This document shows, one piece after another, positions 42,537 to 51,794 of a DNA stretch of 64,000 nt. The stretch covers positions 2,790,001 to 2,854,000 of the forward strand of contig NZ_CP170547.1 in assembly GCF_042695135.1 (NCBI RefSeq). Direction: 5' to 3'. Positions within the stretch are counted from its first letter, which is position 1, and each line of letters starts with the position of its first letter. The notes under the pieces are model-generated. The model did not search any database. It was not told where the DNA came from and was given only the letters and a program-made list of their open reading frames with translations. The stretch comes from Epilithonimonas sp042695135. Lineage in GTDB: Bacteria; Bacteroidota; Bacteroidia; Flavobacteriales; Weeksellaceae. A program made the position numbers and the translations under genes.

Positions 42537-45089
42537 ATGTTCAAGAACAATAAAAATCTAATATTTATCCTTGCAAGTTTTGTCGTTTTCATCCTTTTGG
42601 CGGTGGTTTATGCCAATCCTGTCATTTCAGGAAAACGACTGATGCAGCATGACATTGTTTTCTACAAAGGCGGCGCAGAAGAACTTCTTCAATACCGAGC
42701 CAACAATGACAAGGAAACCTATTGGAGCGATGCAATGTTTGGCGGAATGCCAACTTACCAGACCGGAGCGCAATTCCGTGGCGATGTCATCAAGAAAATA
42801 GACGATTTGTTTTTGTTCCTTCCAAAACCTGCAAATTATCTGTTCTTATTGTTTGCCGGATTTTTCTTTTTGGGAATAGTAGCAGTTAGGAATTGGAAAT
42901 ATGCTTTATTAGGTGCAACATTCTTTGGATTGTCAACTTATTTTTATATCATCATTGCGGCAGGACACAACGGAAAAGTACATACAATTGCTTATTTTGC
43001 ACCACTTTTAGCTGGAATTCTCTTAGTTTATTTCAGAAAAAAATACATTCTCGGGTTCATCACCACTACCCTTTTTATGGGGCTTCAGATTTGCGCGAAT
43101 CACCCGCAGATGACTTATTACCTCTTCCTTGGATTAGGATTTTTGTTTCTTTCTGAACTAATAAGAGCCATCAAAGGAAAAATAGAATGGAAACATTTCC
43201 TTATTTCCAGCGGAATCGTTGGTGTCGCAGCCATCATCGGTGTTGGAATGAACTCCCAAAGAATTATGGCTAACGCAGAATATGTGAAAGAAACCGTTCG
43301 TGGAAAGCAAATTCTGAACACAGATTCTCACACTGCCGGAAAAGACGGGATGGACAAAGAAAGCATCACAATGTGGAGCTACGGAAAACTGGAAACCCTT
43401 AACCTATTCATTCCGAGATTGATGGGAGGTGCAAGTCAGGAAGAGGGTTCCGACAAAATAATGGAACACATCCAGGAACTGGCTCAGGAAAATATCAAAT
43501 CCCAGCAGGAATATGATATGATGACAAAAGGTTTTGGAAGCCCAACGTATTGGGGTGACCAGCCAAGCACATCCGGACCAGCTTACCAAGGTGCAGTTGT
43601 TTGTTTCCTGGCGGTTTTAGGATTTTTCTTTGCAGGAAGGAAGTACAGATATTGGATTATTGGAGCATCAATCCTTACGGTTTTCCTAGCTTGGGGAAGT
43701 AATTTTTCAGCTTTAACAGATTTCTTTATTGATTATGTTCCGATGTACAATAAGTTCCGTGCGCCATCTTCTATTTTGGTGGTTGTGGAATTTCTGTTTC
43801 CTTTTATTGCCATTCTTGGATTGTATAAATTCTTTACGGATGATTCTTCGACTCCGCTCAAAATGACCGAAGACTATAAAAAGAAAATTTTACTTTATGT
43901 TTCGGGAACCGTTCTCGGAATCACATTAATTTTGGCTCTGTTTGGTAAAGGAATTTTAGGTTTTTACACAGCAAATGAGAAAACTTATCTTCCGCCCTAT
44001 TTACTGGATTATTTGGTTGACGAAAGACTGAAAATGTTCCGTACCGATGCTTTCAAAGCAATTGTTTACGTGTTAATTACAGCCGGTGCTCTATTCTTAG
44101 GATTGAAGAAAAAAATTAATATTAATGTTGTCTTATTAATCATCGGATTCGTGAGTTTGTTTGACCTTTGGACCGTAAACAAACGTTATCTGAACGATGA
44201 TAATTTCGTTGATAAAACCTTCGCCGATTATCCTTTTCAGACCGAAAATTCGGAATATCTAATGAGCAAAGCCGGAAACGACACTTTTGTTCAAAGTCTT
44301 CTTCAACAGACCGAAGTTAATAAAGCACTTCAAACCATTGCCGAAAAAGACAAAGACCATTACAGGATTTTCAATAATGTTTTAGGAACTTTCAGCGAGA
44401 CGAATACTTCTTATTTCAAATCTTCAATTGGTGGTTATCACGCGGTTAAATTGAGACGTTACGATGATTTAATCAACAAATATTTCTCAACAACAGACCA
44501 GGTAAAAACCATCAGAATCCTGAATATGCTGAACACCAAATATTTCTTAGTTGGCGACCAGCAAAAACCGGAAATTACACCAAATCCTGAAGCCAACGGT
44601 AGTGCGTGGTTTGTTTCTGATATCAAATTCGTGGATAATCCAAACGAAGAACTGAACGAAACCGGAAATCTTGACACCAAGAAAATTGCTGTGATTTCCA
44701 AAGGTGATAAAGCCTATTTCAACGGAAAAAATCTGGCAAAAGACTCAACGGCGTTTCTGGCTTTGAAATCTTATCAGCCAAACGAATTATCTTTTGATTC
44801 CTCTTCCAAAACACCTCAATTGGCGGTGTTTTCCGAGGTTTATTATCCGCACGGCTGGAATGTTTATCTGGACGGAAATAAGGTAGATTACATCAAAGCG
44901 AATTACCTTTTGAGAGCACTTTATGTCCCTGCCGGAAAACATAAGATTGAGATGAAATTTGAACCCGCTGTTATCGAAACAGGGAAATTATTTTCTTTGA
45001 TAAGTTTTGGATTGTTTGTTATTTTGAGTTTGATTGGGGGTTATTTTCTGTTTAAAGAATCTAGGAAATCTGAGGTTGCGGAAGCTTAA
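42537..45089 (+). CDS. YfhO-family multi-spanning membrane protein
   Basis: 850 aa, with 12-14 hydrophobic segments spread over the first about 580 residues, and a soluble extracytoplasmic C-terminal domain of about 230 residues before a last helix near 815-838. The N-terminus GKRLMQHDIVFYKGGAEE and the loop YWSDAMFGGMPTYQTGAQF are characteristic of YfhO proteins, which have a GT-C-like fold and are implicated in lipoteichoic acid or surface-polymer glycosylation in Firmicutes. In Bacteroidota the substrate is not established. Confidence 0.9.
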   Translation: MFKNNKNLIFILASFVVFILLAVVYANPVISGKRLMQHDIVFYKGGAEELLQYRANNDKETYWSDAMFGGMPTYQTGAQFRGDVIKKIDDLFLFLPKPANYLFLLFAGFFFLGIVAVRNWKYALLGATFFGLSTYFYIIIAAGHNGKVHTIAYFAPLLAGILLVYFRKKYILGFITTTLFMGLQICANHPQMTYYLFLGLGFLFLSELIRAIKGKIEWKHFLISSGIVGVAAIIGVGMNSQRIMANAEYVKETVRGKQILNTDSHTAGKDGMDKESITMWSYGKLETLNLFIPRLMGGASQEEGSDKIMEHIQELAQENIKSQQEYDMMTKGFGSPTYWGDQPSTSGPAYQGAVVCFLAVLGFFFAGRKYRYWIIGASILTVFLAWGSNFSALTDFFIDYVPMYNKFRAPSSILVVVEFLFPFIAILGLYKFFTDDSSTPLKMTEDYKKKILLYVSGTVLGITLILALFGKGILGFYTANEKTYLPPYLLDYLVDERLKMFRTDAFKAIVYVLITAGALFLGLKKKININVVLLIIGFVSLFDLWTVNKRYLNDDNFVDKTFADYPFQTENSEYLMSKAGNDTFVQSLLQQTEVNKALQTIAEKDKDHYRIFNNVLGTFSETNTSYFKSSIGGYHAVKLRRYDDLINKYFSTTDQVKTIRILNMLNTKYFLVGDQQKPEITPNPEANGSAWFVSDIKFVDNPNEELNETGNLDTKKIAVISKGDKAYFNGKNLAKDSTAFLALKSYQPNELSFDSSSKTPQLAVFSEVYYPHGWNVYLDGNKVDYIKANYLLRALYVPAGKHKIEMKFEPAVIETGKLFSLISFGLFVILSLIGGYFLFKESRKSEVAEA

Positions 45090-45104
45090 TTAATTTTTAA
45101 AAAA

Positions 45105-45731
45105 ATGAAAAAAGTCTTTTCAAATAACGTTTTTAATTGGATATTAATAATAATTTCTGTCTTAAATTCAATTGATAACATTTATCTTTTAAGCAAGGAG
45201 TTTGAAGATCTAAATATTCTATTTTTCAGAATCGTTGTATTTACAATTTCCTCTTTATCATTTTTATCATTTTTCATTTTAAAACTTAATAAAGAGTTCT
45301 ATTCACGATTATTTATTTTAGCAAACTTAATCTTATTATCACTTTTAATATATTATAGCTTTATAGTTGACAAATTATTATATTCAGTAACAAGAACAGA
45401 TTTGGTTTCGAATCCAGCTATTCATATAAAATTTTTTATTGGAATTATTTTGTTTTACTATTCAATTAAATTCTCTCAAGAATCAATAACCAAAAGACAA
45501 AGTGATTATGGTTTGATGATTATACTTTTTGGTTTGTTTTTAATCATTTTAAATTTCACTAAGGTTTTTGATTATACATCAGGAAATTTTTCTTTGATTG
45601 ATTTTATTATTAAACTTTTCCTGAGTGCTGGAATAATTTTTATAGGAAACAGATTGAGATTAAGTAAATTGAAATTCAAAGCTTCGATTATTATAACAAT
45701 AATTCTGGCAGTAATCTGTGGAATGATATAG
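45105..45731 (+). CDS. Uncharacterised polytopic membrane protein
   Basis: 208 aa with about six hydrophobic segments and very little soluble sequence. It is Ile/Leu/Phe-rich and more AT-rich than yfhO, which ends 15 bp upstream. I recognise no family or catalytic motif. Close spacing suggests transcription with yfhO. Confidence 0.6.
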   Translation: MKKVFSNNVFNWILIIISVLNSIDNIYLLSKEFEDLNILFFRIVVFTISSLSFLSFFILKLNKEFYSRLFILANLILLSLLIYYSFIVDKLLYSVTRTDLVSNPAIHIKFFIGIILFYYSIKFSQESITKRQSDYGLMIILFGLFLIILNFTKVFDYTSGNFSLIDFIIKLFLSAGIIFIGNRLRLSKLKFKASIIITIILAVICGMI

Positions 45732-45760
45732 AAAGATGAATTAATAAAATCGAAAAACAA

Positions 45761-45788
45761 AAAAGCAACCCAAATTGAGTTGCTTTTG
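45761..45788. terminator. Bidirectional terminator before rpsO
   Basis: AAAAGCAAC (45761-45769) pairs with GTTGCTTTT (45779-45787), extended by A-rich and T-rich flanks. Genes converge on it. Confidence 0.8.
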
Positions 45789-45808
45789 TTTTTTGCCTGA
45801 AAGCGGAA

Positions 45809-46078
45809 TTATTTTCTGATTCCTAATTCAGCGATGATCGCTCTATATCTAGAAATTTCTTTCTTCTTCAAGTAATCAAGAAGAGCTTTTCTCTTCCCTA
45901 CCAATTTCACTAGAGATTTCTCTGTTGCAAAATCGTGGCGATTAGCCTTCAAATGCTGAGAAAGGTGGTTGATTCTATAAGTGAATAGAGCTACCTGTCC
46001 TTCAGCGCTTCCTGTGTCATTTGCAGATTTTCCGTGCTTTGCGAAAATTTCTGACTTTTTTTCTGGTGTTAGATACAT
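45809..46078 (-). CDS. rpsO: 30S ribosomal protein S15
   Basis: 89 aa, exactly the usual length. Family signature: GSAEGQVALFTYRINHLSQHLKANRHDFATEKSLVKLVGKRKALLDYLKKK, spread over residues 23-73, and ending RYRAIIAELGIRK. It binds 16S rRNA early in 30S assembly. It is monocistronic, with its own leader of about 50 bp. Confidence 0.98.
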   Translation of the reverse strand: MYLTPEKKSEIFAKHGKSANDTGSAEGQVALFTYRINHLSQHLKANRHDFATEKSLVKLVGKRKALLDYLKKKEISRYRAIIAELGIRK

Positions 46079-46278
46079 TCCAATATTATTTAAATGATTA
46101 TTATGTAATTCGGGTGCAAAGATATGATTTTATTTGGGATTAGAAACTGTAATTAAAAGTTTTTATCGCAAAGATGTAAGTTTTATTTTTGCAATGTTTA
46201 AAGTCGCAAAAAATACAGCATTTAACTTTGCGACTTTTAGCATTTAATTTGTAAATAATTTTGCGCCTTTGCGATAAA

Positions 46279-47586
46279 TTAATTCTCCTTAAACAAATAT
46301 TCTTTCACCAATTCAAAATCCGTTGAAAACTCTATAGATTGCTTTTCTTTCCGATTGAAAGCTTCCAGTTTTTCAGGGATTTCAACTTTCTCTTTTAAAA
46401 CATCTTCTACTACTTCCACAAACTTAGCAGGATGAGCCGTTTCCAATAAAACACCAACAAAATCTTCACCTTTTTTGTCACTCTGAGCTTGTCGAAGAGT
46501 TTCTAATCCCAAATAAGCAACAGCGCCGTGCGGATCCAAAATATAACCAAATTCATTCTTCACTTTTATCATTGTTGACTTCGTTTCGTCATCAGAAAAA
46601 GAATACGACTCAATTTCCTTTTTGAATTCTGAGACATCATCATTAAAAAGACTTTTCATTCTTTCGAAATTACTTGGATTCCCAACATCCATTGCATTGC
46701 TGATGGTCTGTTTTGATGGTTTGGCATTGAAATTTCCTGTTTCGAGGTAGTTTGGGACAACATCATTGGCATTGGTTGAAGCGATGAATTGATGGATCGG
46801 CAATCCCATTTTCTTGGCAAAAAGTCCGGCAGTTAAGTTCCCGAAATTTCCACTCGGAACTGAAAAAATAATTGGTTTTCCTAATTTTTGAAGTTGAGCA
46901 AATGTCCAGAAATAATAAAACGACTGAGGAATCAATCTGGCAATATTAATGCTGTTTGCTGATGTCAAGGTGAACTTCTGGTTCAGTTCTTCGTCTGAGA
47001 GAATTTGTTTTGCCAAAGCCTGACAATCGTCAAAAGTTCCATCGATTTCCAAAGCTTTGATATTTCCGCCCCAAGTTGTCAATTGTTTTTCCTGCAATGG
47101 ACTCACTTTTCCTTTTGGATAAAGAATATAAACCTCAATTCCGGGAACATTGAAAAATCCCGAAGCAACAGCACTTCCTGTGTCGCCGGAAGTTGCTGCA
47201 ATCACTTTCATCGGTTTCCCTTCTGAAAAATAAGCCATCATTCTTGCCATAAATCTAGCCCCAACATCTTTGAAAGCCATCGTAGGTCCGTGGAATAATT
47301 CGAGGGAATAAATATTGTCTGAGATTTTCACAGCCGGAATTTCGAAATTCAGAACTTCATCGATGATTTCTTTCAAATTCTCATCGGAAATAGATTCGCC
47401 GAGAAATTCTTTTGCAACTCGGAAACCAATTTGTTGAAGTGTGAGATTTGGTAAATTTTCAAAAAAATCAGCTTCCAATTGCGGAATATATTCGGGCATA
47501 AAAAGTCCGCCGTCATCTGCCAAACCTTTTAAGATGGCTGTTTTAATGTTGGTTTCTTCTTGTTTTCTTGTTGAGATGTATTTCAT
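46279..47586 (-). CDS. thrC: Threonine synthase
   Basis: 435 aa. A PLP enzyme converting O-phosphohomoserine to threonine. It starts MKYISTRKQEETNIKTAILKGLADDGGLFMPE, a typical ThrC N-terminus. The PLP lysine lies in GPTMAFKDVGARFMARMM (about residue 106) and the phosphate loop in ATSGDTGSAVA and PSGNFGNLTAG. Near the C-terminus a segment ETLRQAQSDKKGED interrupts the family pattern YLGL...VLLETAHPAKF, and its DNA matches a dispersed palindrome (46480-46500). It is the last gene of the thrABC order, 412 bp after thrB. Confidence 0.96.
   Translation of the reverse strand: MKYISTRKQEETNIKTAILKGLADDGGLFMPEYIPQLEADFFENLPNLTLQQIGFRVAKEFLGESISDENLKEIIDEVLNFEIPAVKISDNIYSLELFHGPTMAFKDVGARFMARMMAYFSEGKPMKVIAATSGDTGSAVASGFFNVPGIEVYILYPKGKVSPLQEKQLTTWGGNIKALEIDGTFDDCQALAKQILSDEELNQKFTLTSANSINIARLIPQSFYYFWTFAQLQKLGKPIIFSVPSGNFGNLTAGLFAKKMGLPIHQFIASTNANDVVPNYLETGNFNAKPSKQTISNAMDVGNPSNFERMKSLFNDDVSEFKKEIESYSFSDDETKSTMIKVKNEFGYILDPHGAVAYLGLETLRQAQSDKKGEDFVGVLLETAHPAKFVEVVEDVLKEKVEIPEKLEAFNRKEKQSIEFSTDFELVKEYLFKEN
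46480..46500. repeat. REP-like palindrome inside thrC
   Basis: ACTCT-GAGCTTGTCGA-AGAGT: the ends are inverted, and the core CTGAGCTTGTCGAAG recurs inverted at 47675-47691. It is translated in frame as part of LRQAQSD. Confidence 0.75.
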
Positions 47587-47674
47587 TCTAGTTTTTTAAA
47601 TGTTTGAAAATTGAACACAAAGTGCACAAAGATTTTTTTATTATGATTGAAAATATTTTAAGGCTCACAAAGGT

Positions 47675-47691
47675 ACTTCGACAAGCTCAGT
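47675..47691. repeat. Second copy of the thrC palindrome core
   Basis: ACTTCGACAAGCTCAGT, the reverse complement of the core found within thrC at 46480-46500. Confidence 0.7.
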
Positions 47692-47731
47692 ATAAACTAC
47701 AAACTCATCAAAGAATAAAACTTTGAAGCTC

Positions 47732-47813
47732 TTTTGTCATTCCGCAGGAAACCTAACGTAGTGGTTCGACGAAGTCAATCTAGACTGCCGAAATTTTCTA
47801 AAGAATGACAAAA
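47732..47813. repeat. Dispersed TTTTGTCATTC element, copy 2
   Basis: Perfect 11-bp terminal inverted repeats, TTTTGTCATTC at 47732-47742 and GAATGACAAAA at 47803-47813, around CGCAGGAAAC. It is related to 35511-35561. Confidence 0.7.
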
Positions 47814-47848
47814 TTGGATTGAAGAGGAAACTTCAACTTTGCGAAGCC

Positions 47849-47963
47849 GCAGTCCGACTTGAATGGAGCTCATTTTTTCATTGCGATTGTTGAAAAGTTC
47901 TATAAATTGCTTCACTTCGTTCGCAATGACAAAATAGCGGGAGCGGAAGGCGGATTAAGCTGC
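47849..47963. repeat. Dispersed GCAG...GCTGC element, copy 2
   Basis: The left arm GCAGTCCGACTTGAATGGAG and right arm AGCGGGAGCGGAAGGCGG ending AGCTGC match 28311-28414. The centre is different but again hairpin-forming (ATTGCGA with TCGCAAT). Confidence 0.8.
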
Positions 47964-47998
47964 CCAAACCTAACAAAGTGGTTCAATTTCGTCAAATT

Positions 47999-48934
47999 TT
48001 AATTAATGACTCTTGCGCCTTCGTCATTGATTTTGGTGACAAAAGATTCGCTTTCTATATTTTTTTGATTAAGTAATTCTTTGATTTTTAAAGCAATAAC
48101 TTCCGCAATTTCCTTCTTTTCGCACAAAGCAAAAACCGACGGACCGGAACCGGAAATCCCAAAACCAATCGCACCATTGTCCAAAGCCAGCTGTTTCATC
48201 TCATAAAAATACGGAATCAACATTGCACGAACTGGTTCTATGATGACATCTTCGAGACTTCGGCTGACCAAATTAAGGTCATTCGTACAAAATCCTGCGA
48301 CCAATCCGGCGATATTTCCCCATTGCTGGACGGCAGATTTCAGGCTGATTCTTTCTTTGATGATTTTTCTCGCTTCGCCTGTAGGAACGTCCACGTGCGG
48401 ATGAACGGAAACTACCGATAAATCCTTTGGGTAAGGTAATCTGAGTGCATCTAATGGCTCGTAACTTCTGACTAAAACCATTCCGCCCAAAAGTGCCGGT
48501 GCCACATTGTCTGCGTGTGCATTGCCACAAGCTATGCGTTCGCCTTCAATCGCAAGAGGTAATAATTCCTGTCGTGAAAATGGTTTTCCCATCAGCTCAT
48601 TAATCGCTACCAAAGCCGCAACACTACTCGCTGCGCTGGAACCCATTCCGCTGTTGAGTGGCATTTTTTTGTAAAGCTCGATATCGATTCCTTGATTGGA
48701 ATTTATTTTTTCGAGGAATAATCGGATGACGTGGGAAACCACATTTTTCTCTGGGTCTTTAGGGAGTTTTCCGCCGTCACCTTCGATTTTTGTGATAGCG
48801 ATTTTGTTGGAATCGTTTTTTGTCAGGATGATTTCGTCACCTGGTTCATCTATTGCAAAACCGAGAATATCATAACCGCAAACCACGTTGGCGACTGTTG
48901 CGGGAGCGAAAACTTTTATTGTATTTAAAGACAT
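47999..48934 (-). CDS. thrB: Homoserine kinase
   Basis: 311 aa. GHMP kinase family: N-terminal VFAPATVANVVCGYDILGFA and the ATP loop MPLNSGMGSSAASSVAALVAIN (about residues 85-107). The C-terminal GAIGFGISGSGPSVFALC is GHMP motif 3. It phosphorylates homoserine with ATP to feed threonine synthase. It lies between thrA (147 bp upstream) and thrC. Confidence 0.97.
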   Translation of the reverse strand: MSLNTIKVFAPATVANVVCGYDILGFAIDEPGDEIILTKNDSNKIAITKIEGDGGKLPKDPEKNVVSHVIRLFLEKINSNQGIDIELYKKMPLNSGMGSSAASSVAALVAINELMGKPFSRQELLPLAIEGERIACGNAHADNVAPALLGGMVLVRSYEPLDALRLPYPKDLSVVSVHPHVDVPTGEARKIIKERISLKSAVQQWGNIAGLVAGFCTNDLNLVSRSLEDVIIEPVRAMLIPYFYEMKQLALDNGAIGFGISGSGPSVFALCEKKEIAEVIALKIKELLNQKNIESESFVTKINDEGARVIN

Positions 48935-49081
48935 AATTTTCTTTAATTGATTTAATGATAAAAATTTTTAACGCAAAGGCGCAAAAAAAATTCTAAATAA
49001 TTACTTTTTTAAGTCACAAATTTCTTGGCGGCTTTTCAGCGATTATTTTTTATAATTTTTGAGCCTTTGCGATATTTTAAA

Positions 49082-51526
49082 TTATTGTGCTGTAACTCTT
49101 ACCAAATCTGCGAAAACACCTGCAGCTGTAACTTCTGCGCCAGCGCCTGGACCTTTTACAACCAATGGTGTGTTTTTGTATCGTGAAGTTGTGAATGAAA
49201 TGATATTGTCACTTCCTGATAATCCGTAAAACGCGTGATTTGCGTCAACCATTTTCACTTCGATGTTGATTTTTCCGTCTTCCAGAATTCCGATTAGTCT
49301 GAGTTTTTTTCCGGATTGTTCTGCTTCATTTTTAAAGGATGAAAAGTAAGGTTCGTTTTTTTCCAGCTCTTCATAAAAACTCGGAATCGAATCTGCTTTG
49401 AGACAAGCTTCCGGCAAAAAATCTTTGATGTTGACATCAGACATTTCCAAAGGCAAACCAATTTCTCTTCCAAGGATCAGCATCTTTCTGGAGAAATCCA
49501 TTCCGTTGAGATCGTCTCTTGGGTCAGGTTCTGTGTAGCCTAGTTCCTGCGCAGTTCTTACAACCTCAGCAAAAGTTTTGTCCCCAACATAATTATTGAA
49601 AATATAGGAAATCGTTCCAGATAAAATCGCTTCTATTTTGAGAATTTCGTCTCCGGAAATCCAAAGATCATTCAATGTTTTGATGATTGGAAGTCCAGCG
49701 CCTACATTTGTCTCATATAAGAAACTGACGTTGTTCTTTTTTGCTAATCTTTTGAATTTGCTGTACTGTTCGTAACCGGAAGAATTTCCTTTTTTGTTGC
49801 AAGTTACCACCGAAATATTATTATCAAAAAGTTGCGGATAATGGCTTACAACATCTTCACTGGAAGTATTATCTACGAAAACTAAGTTAGGTAAATTTTT
49901 ACTTGAAATAGAACTTATAAATTCTTTTAAATCTGAATTTTGTAAATTACTATTAAAGTTATTATTTAAATCAAAATTGGATTCAAAATTATCGAAAATT
50001 TTCATTTCCCGGCTGTTTGTAATTCCCACAACATTGATTTTTATCTGATGATTTTCTTGAAGATTTTTCTGTTCTCTTTCCAATTGTCGGAACAATTCTT
50101 TACCGATATTTCCTGTTCCGGCAAACATCACATTGAAGGTTTTTACAGGCGAAAGTAAGAGTGAATCGTGGACTACATTTAGTGCTTTTGAAAGTTCATT
50201 TCTTTCAATAACTGCAGAAATATTGAGCTCAGAAGAACCTTGCGCGATGGCGATAATATTGATTCCGTTTTTGCCCAAAGCACTAAAAAATTTCCCGCTG
50301 ATCCCTCTCGTTTTTTTCATATTCTCCCCGACGACGGAAAGAATACTTAGTTCATTATCGAATTGCGGCTCATCAATTTTGTTGGCATTAATTTCAAATT
50401 CAAATTCTTCTTTGATTGCTTTTTCAGCTTTTCTCTCATCATTAAAATTGACCACAAAAGAAATACTGTGTTCGGAACTTGCCTGAGTAATCAGGATAAC
50501 ATTGATATCATATTTTGCCAGAGCATTGAACAATCTTCCACTGAAACCTTTCATCCCGATCATTCCGTTTCCGGTGATATTCACGAGACAAGTTTTCTCG
50601 ATTGAGACAATTCCTTTGATCAAACCTTTGGAAATTTCAGATTTCTGATGAATCAAAGTTCCTGGATTTTCCGGGTTAAAAGTATTCTTGATATAGATTG
50701 GAATCTGGCTTTCGATGGCCGGAATCATTGTCGGCGGATAGATGACTTTTGCACCGAAATAAGACATTTCCATTGCCTCCTGATAACTTAGTTCTGGTTG
50801 TGAAAATGCATTTTTAACCAGTCTTGGATCGGCTGTCATAAAACCGTCAACATCTGTCCATATCTGAATTTCATTAGCTTTCAAACCAGAACCAAGAATT
50901 GCAGCTGTGTAATCTGAACCGCCTCTTCCAAGCGTTGTTGTATCTTGATTTTTATCTTTCGAAATAAAACCTGTCACGACATAAATCTGATTTTCAGGCT
51001 TCCAGTTCTTTAGATTTTCATTGGTTTTGTTAAAATTAACCGAAGCATTTCCGAAGTTGGAATCTGTGACAATCAGCTCTCTCGCATCTTTGTAATGGGA
51101 AGGAAAATCCTCTGACTGAAGATAAGTTGCAATGATTTTACTTGACATCTGTTCGCCATAAGACAACAATCTGTCTTTAACTCTACCGGATAATTCGCCC
51201 AGATTTTTGACACTGAAAAGAAGATCCTCAATTTCATTAAAACTTACTTTAACCATCATCAGCAAGGGATTCTGCATTATTCTTGGCAATAATCCGGAAA
51301 TAATATGATAATGTTTATCCTCCGCCGTTTTCAGAATTTCTGAGAAATCATTTTGTGCTAAGGCCTCTTCTGCTGCCGATAATAAAGAATTTGTAATTCC
51401 TGAAAAAGCGGAGCAAACCACAATTAAAGGTTCATTTTGATTGAATTCTTTTTCAACGATTAATTTTACATTCTGCAATGCATCTAAACTTCCTACTGAA
51501 GTTCCCCCAAATTTTAATACTTTCAT
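49082..51526 (-). CDS. thrA: Bifunctional aspartokinase/homoserine dehydrogenase
   Basis: 814 aa, the normal ThrA length. The aspartokinase part (about 1-290) has MKVLKFGGTSVGS and TTLGRGGSDYTAAILG. Two ACT regulatory domains follow (about 305-455, with NITGNGMIGMKGFSGRLFNAL and SVVGENMKKTRGISGKFFSAL). The homoserine dehydrogenase part (about 463-814) has the NAD site VMFAGTGNIGKELFRQL and ILSGTISYIFNNY and EPDPRDDLNGMDFSRKMLILGREIG. It catalyses the first and third steps from aspartate to homoserine. Expression is controlled by the attenuator directly upstream. Confidence 0.97.
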   Translation of the reverse strand: MKVLKFGGTSVGSLDALQNVKLIVEKEFNQNEPLIVVCSAFSGITNSLLSAAEEALAQNDFSEILKTAEDKHYHIISGLLPRIMQNPLLMMVKVSFNEIEDLLFSVKNLGELSGRVKDRLLSYGEQMSSKIIATYLQSEDFPSHYKDARELIVTDSNFGNASVNFNKTNENLKNWKPENQIYVVTGFISKDKNQDTTTLGRGGSDYTAAILGSGLKANEIQIWTDVDGFMTADPRLVKNAFSQPELSYQEAMEMSYFGAKVIYPPTMIPAIESQIPIYIKNTFNPENPGTLIHQKSEISKGLIKGIVSIEKTCLVNITGNGMIGMKGFSGRLFNALAKYDINVILITQASSEHSISFVVNFNDERKAEKAIKEEFEFEINANKIDEPQFDNELSILSVVGENMKKTRGISGKFFSALGKNGINIIAIAQGSSELNISAVIERNELSKALNVVHDSLLLSPVKTFNVMFAGTGNIGKELFRQLEREQKNLQENHQIKINVVGITNSREMKIFDNFESNFDLNNNFNSNLQNSDLKEFISSISSKNLPNLVFVDNTSSEDVVSHYPQLFDNNISVVTCNKKGNSSGYEQYSKFKRLAKKNNVSFLYETNVGAGLPIIKTLNDLWISGDEILKIEAILSGTISYIFNNYVGDKTFAEVVRTAQELGYTEPDPRDDLNGMDFSRKMLILGREIGLPLEMSDVNIKDFLPEACLKADSIPSFYEELEKNEPYFSSFKNEAEQSGKKLRLIGILEDGKINIEVKMVDANHAFYGLSGSDNIISFTTSRYKNTPLVVKGPGAGAEVTAAGVFADLVRVTAQ

Positions 51527-51552
51527 TTGTATTTTAGTTATAAGTTTTAAAT

Positions 51553-51588
51553 AAAAAAGCCTTTCTGGAAATTTAGAAAGGCTTTTTT
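51553..51588 (-). terminator. Attenuator terminator of the thr operon
   Basis: AGAAAGGC/GCCTTTCT stem extended by A and T runs (51553-51566 with 51575-51588), 8-nt loop. It lies between the leader peptide stop (51612) and the thrA start (51526), read leftward. It is the intrinsic terminator expected of a translation-coupled attenuator. Confidence 0.9.
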
Positions 51589-51611
51589 GTATTGTTATTT
51601 ATTTTTCAATC

Positions 51612-51683
51612 TTACAAACACACCTCTCTGCGACATACTGTAGTAGTCGTTGTAGAAGTGGTTGTTGTGGTTGTAAAATTCAT
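51612..51683 (-). CDS. thr operon leader peptide
   Basis: A 23-codon frame from ATG (51681-51683) to TAA (51612-51614). Eleven of the 23 residues are threonine, in two runs of six and five (MNF, six T, S, five T, then VCRREVCL). It is followed by the attenuator terminator and thrA. This is the classical design: when charged tRNA-Thr is scarce, ribosomes stall in the Thr run and prevent the terminator from forming. It resembles enteric thrL in logic, not in sequence. Confidence 0.92.
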   Translation of the reverse strand: MNFTTTTTTSTTTTTVCRREVCL

Positions 51684-51703
51684 TGTTATTCTTAATTCTG
51701 TTA

Positions 51704-51734
51704 CAAAAATAGAAAAGTGTTTTTAATATGCAAA
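51704..51734 (-). promoter_or_regulatory. thr operon promoter
   Basis: Read leftward: TTTG (51731-51734), exactly 19 bp, TATTTTTG (51704-51711). It is a perfect Bacteroidota -33/-7 pair, about 20 bp before the leader peptide ATG. Confidence 0.8.
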
Positions 51735-51794
51735 TTATTATTCGATAATTTTAAATATTAATTATTAAATAACTTAAAACATTAATAATAAAAC

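Larger units (their letters stand above)
47587..47998. other. Repeat-filled gap between thrB and thrC
   Basis: 412 bp without a gene. It contains three dispersed repeats in a row: the TTCGACAAGCTCAG core at 47675-47691, the TTTTGTCATTC element at 47732-47813, and the GCAGC...GCTGC element at 47849-47963. Their hairpins could attenuate read-through from thrB into thrC. Confidence 0.65.
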
